Origin: Actinomycetes bacterium
GTDB lineage: Bacteria > Actinomycetota > Actinomycetes > Propionibacteriales > Propionibacteriaceae
Direction: 5' to 3'
Assembly (NCBI GenBank): GCA_023437345.1
Contig: JAEZGC010000227.1
Location: 1-10,305, forward strand
DNA length: 10,305 nucleotides
In this document: piece after piece, positions 6,832 to 10,305 of the stretch
How positions within the stretch are numbered: position 1 is the first letter of the stretch
Layout: each line of letters begins with the position of its first letter
The notes under the pieces: generated by a model
What the model saw: the letters and a program-made list of their open reading frames with translations, nothing else
Database searches by the model: none
Told to the model about the DNA's origin: nothing
Made by a program: the position numbers and the translations under genes

Positions 6832-7379
6832 GCCTTGCCTACTGTCGGGTCGGGGACCGGACGGGCCGTCGGCGCGAGGACTATCTGACCGGCAGGCACG
6901 TCCTTGACCACCAGCGCGGTGGCCCCGATGACGGCGTTCGCGCCGACCGTCACCCCGCGCAGGACGGTTGCCCTGGCCGCCACCCAGGCGCCGGACTCGA
7001 CCACGATGGGGGCGTTGTCCAACTCGAAGCTGGGCGAGTTCATGTCGTGGCTCCCGCTGCACAGCAGGGCGGATTGCGAGATCACCACCTGGGAGCCGAT
7101 GGTGATGTCCACCAGATTCAGGATCCAGGCGTCCTCGCCGATCCAGCTGTGGTCGCCCACCGTCAGCCGCCACGGCCAGTGGATGCGTACCCGCGGCTTG
7201 ATGTAGACACCCTGACCGATCGTGGCGCCGAACCAGCGAAGGATCCTCACCCGCAGGCCGGGTGGGCACCACCAGCGTACGAAGACGAGCCCCGAAACCA
7301 GCTGCCAGAGTGCCTGGTGTGCAAAGCCTCTGCCCTTGTCATAGCCGCTGCACTGGCTCAAGTCCCAGCGTGGCTGCAT
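6828..7379 (-). CDS. WcaF-like hexapeptide-repeat acetyltransferase
   Basis: This 183-residue left-handed beta-helix enzyme would acetylate a sugar of the repeat unit, using acetyl-CoA in the cytoplasm. The WcaF-type head is visible: DLSQCSGYDKGRG near residues 6-18, an aromatic helix (QALWQLVSGLVFVRWW), and LRVRILRWFGATIG. Hexapeptide repeats follow: IGQGVYIKP, VGDHSWIGEDAWI, IGSQVVISQ and VGANAVIGATALV. The CSGSHD segment (107-112) carries the likely catalytic His111. Start is ATG 7379, before which a poly-G stretch (GGGGG, 6 bases away) can serve as ribosome site. The open frame continues for 225 codons upstream over the flippase gene but lacks any domain there. It is the first gene of a two-gene operon with the glycosyltransferase. 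The acceptor is not known. Confidence 0.9.
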   Translation of the reverse strand: MQPRWDLSQCSGYDKGRGFAHQALWQLVSGLVFVRWWCPPGLRVRILRWFGATIGQGVYIKPRVRIHWPWRLTVGDHSWIGEDAWILNLVDITIGSQVVISQSALLCSGSHDMNSPSFELDNAPIVVESGAWVAARATVLRGVTVGANAVIGATALVVKDVPAGQIVLAPTARPVPDPTVGKA

Positions 7380-7416
7380 CAGGAACCCCCACTTCCCCCG
7401 GTCGTAGGCGCACTTC

Positions 7417-7422
7417 ACTATA
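7417..7422 (-). promoter_or_regulatory. Candidate -10 element for the acetyltransferase operon
   Basis: On the (-) strand TATAGT (7422 to 7417) differs from TATAAT at one position and lies 38 bases before the ATG at 7379. A partial -35, TAGACG, stands 19 bases upstream of it. This is inferred from hexamers alone. Confidence 0.4.
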
Positions 7423-7445
7423 TCCAGCCTCGGACATCGACCGTC

Positions 7446-7451
7446 TACTAT
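7446..7451 (+). promoter_or_regulatory. Candidate -10 element (TACTAT) for the flippase operon
   Basis: TACTATC begins 40 bases before the GTG start at 7486. The same heptamer begins 41 bases before the polymerase TTG start. No clear -35 hexamer is seen. The element would give a leader of about 28 bases that includes the GGGGGAGGAG ribosome site at 7471-7480. Confidence 0.4.
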
Positions 7452-7485
7452 CTGTGGGCAGCGGCGGTTCGGGGGAGGAGATCCG

Positions 7486-8742
7486 GTGCGCGGACTCTCG
7501 GGGGTCAAGAAGGCTGCGGGGTACGCACTGTCGATGGCGGTGCTGGCCCTGGCGGCGCTAGCCGTCATCCCGTCCATGATCCATGCCAGCGGCGAAGCCG
7601 CATGGGGATCCATCGCGCTCGGGCAGTCCATCGGCGCGGTCGCGGCGGTCCTGGTCGGGTACGGGTGGATGCTCTCCGGTCCGGCGGCGATCGCACGCGC
7701 AGATACGGCGTCGCGCTGGCGGGAGTACCGCGAGTCCATGAAGGTCCGGCTGGTCCTCGTGGTCCCGGTGGTCGCCACAGCCGCGGTGCTGTCCGCCCTG
7801 CTGGCGACGCAGCGGCGTGACCTCGCCGCTCTCGCCTCCGTGACCGCGGGCCTGATCGGACTCACCTCGGACTGGTTCTTCGTGGGACTGGGACGACCCT
7901 TCGTGCTGTTCTTCGTGGAGACCCTGCCGCGGGTCGGGGGAACGGTAGCGGCCATCGCCGTCATGTGGCTGGGCGCGGACGCGGCGGTCGGGCTGCTGCT
8001 GCAGGCGGTGGGGTTCACGCTCGGTGTGGGAATCGCTAGCGCCTGGATCATCAAGCGGGTCGGCGCCGCGGCCGCTCAACGCCAGCCGACCCGCCCGCTC
8101 GGCAAGCTGCTGGTGCTCCACCGGGGCGGCATCACCTCCAGCCTCGGCGCATCAGCCTATGTCTCATCCCCTTTGGTGATCGTGTCGGCAGTGGCACCCC
8201 AGGTGCAGCCGCTCTACGCGCTCGCTGACAAGCTTCAGCGACAGATCTCGATCGCCCTGGTCCCCGTGACCACCACCATCCAGGGGTGGGTGCCGCGCGC
8301 TGCGGACCCGTCCCGCAGGGCGCGCACGGCGATCGCCTTCGCCGCTGGCATCGCCCTCGTGACGGGGTTGGGTGTCCTAGTCTTCGCTCCCGTGCTGATG
8401 TCGTGGCTGGGGGGAGGCTCGTTGCGTCCGACGACCGGAGTGGTAGTCCTGATGGCTGTGTTCGTCATGCTGAACTTCACCGAATCGGTGGTCGCCAAGG
8501 CCGTGCTGGCCACCTACCATCGACTCGACGTGGTGGCCCGTGCAACGCTCGTCAGTGCAGTCATCGCGCTGCCGCTGGTGGCTGTCGGGGCCGTCTTCGC
8601 GGGCGTCGAAGGCGCCCTGGCGGCGGTGTGCCTGGGGTTAGCAGTGCGGCTGGCATGGGAAATCGTGGCGTCGAGGAGCAGCCTTCGCGCGGCTGCCCCA
8701 ATCGCACGGGAGAGGATGGTGGAGAATGGGGAAACTGGGTAG
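7486..8742 (+). CDS. Wzx-type oligosaccharide flippase (MOP superfamily)
   Basis: This 418-residue integral membrane protein is expected to flip the undecaprenyl-linked repeat unit to the outer leaflet. Most of the chain is a series of hydrophobic spans, about 11-12. Features seen in Wzx proteins include the early GYGWMLSGPAAIAR segment (58-71), the SDWFFVGLGRP loop (about 127-137) and the central LYALADKLQRQISIALVPV segment. In that last segment a conserved region resembling 'Y-x-x-A-D-K' precedes a membrane helix. Length matches the family. GTG 7486 is preceded at 5 bases by the strong site GGGGGAGGAG. It is divergent from the acetyltransferase and overlaps the next acyltransferase gene by 17 bases, so the two form an operon. 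It lacks the extended C-terminus of MurJ-type flippases, which makes a cell-wall lipid II role unlikely. Confidence 0.87.
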   Translation: MRGLSGVKKAAGYALSMAVLALAALAVIPSMIHASGEAAWGSIALGQSIGAVAAVLVGYGWMLSGPAAIARADTASRWREYRESMKVRLVLVVPVVATAAVLSALLATQRRDLAALASVTAGLIGLTSDWFFVGLGRPFVLFFVETLPRVGGTVAAIAVMWLGADAAVGLLLQAVGFTLGVGIASAWIIKRVGAAAAQRQPTRPLGKLLVLHRGGITSSLGASAYVSSPLVIVSAVAPQVQPLYALADKLQRQISIALVPVTTTIQGWVPRAADPSRRARTAIAFAAGIALVTGLGVLVFAPVLMSWLGGGSLRPTTGVVVLMAVFVMLNFTESVVAKAVLATYHRLDVVARATLVSAVIALPLVAVGAVFAGVEGALAAVCLGLAVRLAWEIVASRSSLRAAAPIARERMVENGETG

Positions 8743-9478
8743 GGCGCTGCAGGCGCTGGTCTGGTTGGCGCCGGCGTCGACGCTGAAGAACCGAATCCTC
8801 AGCAGGCTGGGCCACTCGATCCATGAGTCAGCCAGGGTCAGTCCCAACCTTGTGTGGGGCGTCAGGCGGTTCGTGGTCGAGCCGGGGGGGAAGGTCGGGC
8901 GCGGGAACATGTTCCGGAACCTGACCCTGGTGGAGGTCGGACCGGGCGCGAGCATCGGCTTCTACAACGTCATGTCCGCGCACCCGGCGTTCGGCCGGCT
9001 GTACCCCGACGGAGCGCAACTCGTGCTGGGGCGCAGCGCCATGATCACCAGCCATCACACCCTTGACTGTTCGGGCGGCGTGCACCTCGCCGAGTTCGCC
9101 GGGCTCGCCGGGAAGCAGTCCCTTGTGCTGACCCACGGACTGGACATGGATCGCAATGCGCAGGCTGCCTATCCGGTGACCTTCGGGGAGCGCAGCTTCA
9201 GCGGCGCCCGGTGCGTGATCCTCGGCGGAGCACAGCTACCGGCCAGGTCCTTCCTCGCCGCTGGGTCCGTACTCCCCAAGGGAGAGCGCACCGACTCCGG
9301 CCTGTGGGCAGGGGTCCCGGCCCGGTTCCTGGGCGAGCGGTCCGGCGCGTGGTACGACCGCTCGGAGCAGGCCACCCGCGACGTGTACGTGCCGCACACC
9401 GGCGAGATCATCACAGGTGCGCTGGGCCGTGGAACGGCGGCCCGACCGGCGCCGGATCAGGCGCCCGCGTCGGACTGA
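8726..9478 (+). CDS. Left-handed beta-helix acyltransferase
   Basis: This 250-residue protein is a hexapeptide-type (LbetaH) O-acyltransferase, probably modifying a sugar of the repeat unit. After an N-terminal helix (LKNRILSRLG, 20-29) come irregular beta-helix turns: ESARVSPNLVWG, VEPGGKVGRGNMF, VEVGPGASIGFYN, LVLGRSAMITSHH, then VILGGAQLPARSFLAAGSVLPKG (164-186) and GVPARFLG (196-203), a usual end of such domains. His137 in VLTHGLD is the likely active-site base by position. The tail after about 230 is Ala/Pro-rich and disordered-looking. The ATG lies inside the flippase 3' end (17-base overlap) with AGAGGA nine bases upstream. The 3' end overlaps the facing CDP-alcohol phosphotransferase by 22 bases. 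Which acyl group is moved cannot be told; acetyl is the default for this fold. Confidence 0.85.
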   Translation: MGKLGRALQALVWLAPASTLKNRILSRLGHSIHESARVSPNLVWGVRRFVVEPGGKVGRGNMFRNLTLVEVGPGASIGFYNVMSAHPAFGRLYPDGAQLVLGRSAMITSHHTLDCSGGVHLAEFAGLAGKQSLVLTHGLDMDRNAQAAYPVTFGERSFSGARCVILGGAQLPARSFLAAGSVLPKGERTDSGLWAGVPARFLGERSGAWYDRSEQATRDVYVPHTGEIITGALGRGTAARPAPDQAPASD

Positions 9479-10209
9479 CTGTCGGCCGCGAGGAGACGCC
9501 TGCGCCAGCCGGCCAGCATGATGCCGGTGATCACAACGCTGAAACCGGCCAGCACCGTGTAGGTCGGCACGAAGACTGCAGGGATGCCGCAGAGCAGGAA
9601 GCTGGTCGCGATGACGCCGTAGTCGGCCGGCAGCAGCGCCAGAGAACGGACGGTGCTAGGCGTGCGGGCGGCCTGGCCGCGTCCGCCGCGCTGCAACAGG
9701 AACGGCGTCAGCAGGATCCCCGAGAACTGCACCACCGCGATCACCAGGAAGACCAGCGGCACCAGGAGCCAGGACGGGTCGACAGCGTAGAACCGCCACG
9801 CCGCGATCAGGACCGCGACATGGACCAGCGGCGTCTTGGCACTGTCGACGATGTGGTCCAGCCACTCGCCCAGCAGCGAGCCGCCGCCGCGCAGTCGCGC
9901 CAGCTGTCCGTCGGAGGAGTCGAGGGCGAACCCGAGGAGGAGCAGGACTCCCGCCGCGACACCGGTGAGCGGGTGCGGAGGGACCGTCGCGATCAGGACG
10001 AGCCCGCCGAGGGTGAAGACTGCGGACATCGCGGTCAGGTGGTTCGGAGTCAGCCCCGCCACGTGCCCGCCCGCCGCGAACACGCGGCCAAGAGGCCGGT
10101 TGACCCAGCGGGAGTAGAAGGACACCCCCACCGAAGTCTTCTGGGCGGCGGCCAGCCGGCCGTAACTGCTTCGGAACGACGGTCGGGCTCGTCCTTCGAG
10201 TCCGTTCAC
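9457..10209 (-). CDS. CDP-alcohol phosphatidyltransferase family protein
   Basis: This 250-residue membrane enzyme transfers a phospho-alcohol from a CDP-alcohol to an acceptor hydroxyl, releasing CMP. The full family signature is present: Asp97, Asp100, Gly101, Ala104, Arg105, Gly114, Asp118 and Asp122 in the pattern DxxDGxxARx8Gx3Dx3D. The Asp residues bind the metal ions and the last is the likely base. Upstream is the segment NRPLGR (37-42) and GLTPNHLT (52-59) before the first membrane span; about six spans follow (60-77, 83-97, 128-142, 147-171, 197-210, 217-235). The GTG start at 10209 has GAGGAGA five bases upstream. The alcohol could be glycerol, inositol or a lipid precursor; the sequence does not decide. 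Its place beside a polysaccharide locus allows, but does not prove, a role in anchoring or decorating the polymer. Confidence 0.92.
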   Translation of the reverse strand: MNGLEGRARPSFRSSYGRLAAAQKTSVGVSFYSRWVNRPLGRVFAAGGHVAGLTPNHLTAMSAVFTLGGLVLIATVPPHPLTGVAAGVLLLLGFALDSSDGQLARLRGGGSLLGEWLDHIVDSAKTPLVHVAVLIAAWRFYAVDPSWLLVPLVFLVIAVVQFSGILLTPFLLQRGGRGQAARTPSTVRSLALLPADYGVIATSFLLCGIPAVFVPTYTVLAGFSVVITGIMLAGWRRRLLAADSQSDAGA

Positions 10210-10214
10210 GGGGG

Positions 10215-10221
10215 TCTCCTC
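10215..10221 (-). promoter_or_regulatory. Ribosome binding site of the CDP-alcohol phosphotransferase
   Basis: On the (-) strand GAGGAGA is followed by five C bases and then GTG at 10209. This is the strongest ribosome site near that start and fixes it. The remaining bases to the right edge hold no gene; TACGAT on the (-) strand (10268 to 10263) is a weak -10 candidate without a convincing -35. Confidence 0.65.
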
Positions 10222-10305
10222 GATTCGATCTGCCAGGGGCCGGCTGGAGCGGGACGCCCCCGATCGTATTCGCCCTGGAAAGCGTCAGGCGACGCCGCCC
10301 CATCA

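Noticed and set aside
6832..7272. Upstream extension of the GT4 frame on the (-) strand
   Set aside because: It overlaps the acetyltransferase in another frame and reads as Arg/Gly/His-rich shadow; the glycosyltransferase fold begins at GTG 6831.
7380..8054. Upstream extension of the acetyltransferase frame on the (-) strand
   Set aside because: It is antisense to the flippase and low in complexity; the WcaF-type sequence begins right after ATG 7379.

Overview
The window looks like a chromosomal segment of a high-GC actinobacterium. All genes are strongly G/C-biased at third positions, GTG and TTG starts are used, and the families (a Wzz/BY-kinase, a WcaI-like glycosyltransferase, a CDP-alcohol phosphotransferase of the type common in Actinobacteria) fit that phylum. 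No genus can be named from the sequence. No tRNA, rRNA, CRISPR array, transposase or phage gene was seen.

The content is a Wzx/Wzy-type exopolysaccharide or capsule locus. From left to right it holds: the 3' end of a (+) gene resembling a DNRLRE/CBM96-type surface domain (ends 176); a tight, overlapping (-) operon running 4243 to 200, with a co-polymerase/tyrosine-kinase/SGNH-hydrolase fusion, then a low-molecular-weight phosphatase, then a WcaI-like glycosyltransferase; a divergent (+) polysaccharide polymerase (4329-5834); a (-) pair of WcaF-like acetyltransferase then GT4 glycosyltransferase (7379 to 5713); a divergent (+) pair of Wzx-type flippase then beta-helix acyltransferase (7486-9478); and a (-) CDP-alcohol phosphotransferase (10209-9457). 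The two divergent gaps (4244-4328 and 7380-7485) hold the likely promoters. Every gap is shorter than 110 bases, and three gene pairs overlap by 4-17 bases in the same direction.

Inferred pathway: the two glycosyltransferases add sugars to a lipid-linked repeat unit, the two acyltransferases decorate it, the flippase exports it, and the polymerase joins units outside the membrane. The fusion protein would control chain length, with the adjacent phosphatase reversing its tyrosine phosphorylation. The initiating phosphoglycosyl transferase and sugar-nucleotide synthesis genes are not in the window.

The most unusual object is the 697-residue fusion at 2150-4243. A Wzz/BY-kinase is followed by a third membrane segment, a Pro-rich linker and an SGNH hydrolase with complete catalytic blocks. 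This would place a polymer-modifying esterase or acyltransferase outside the cell on the same chain as the chain-length regulator.
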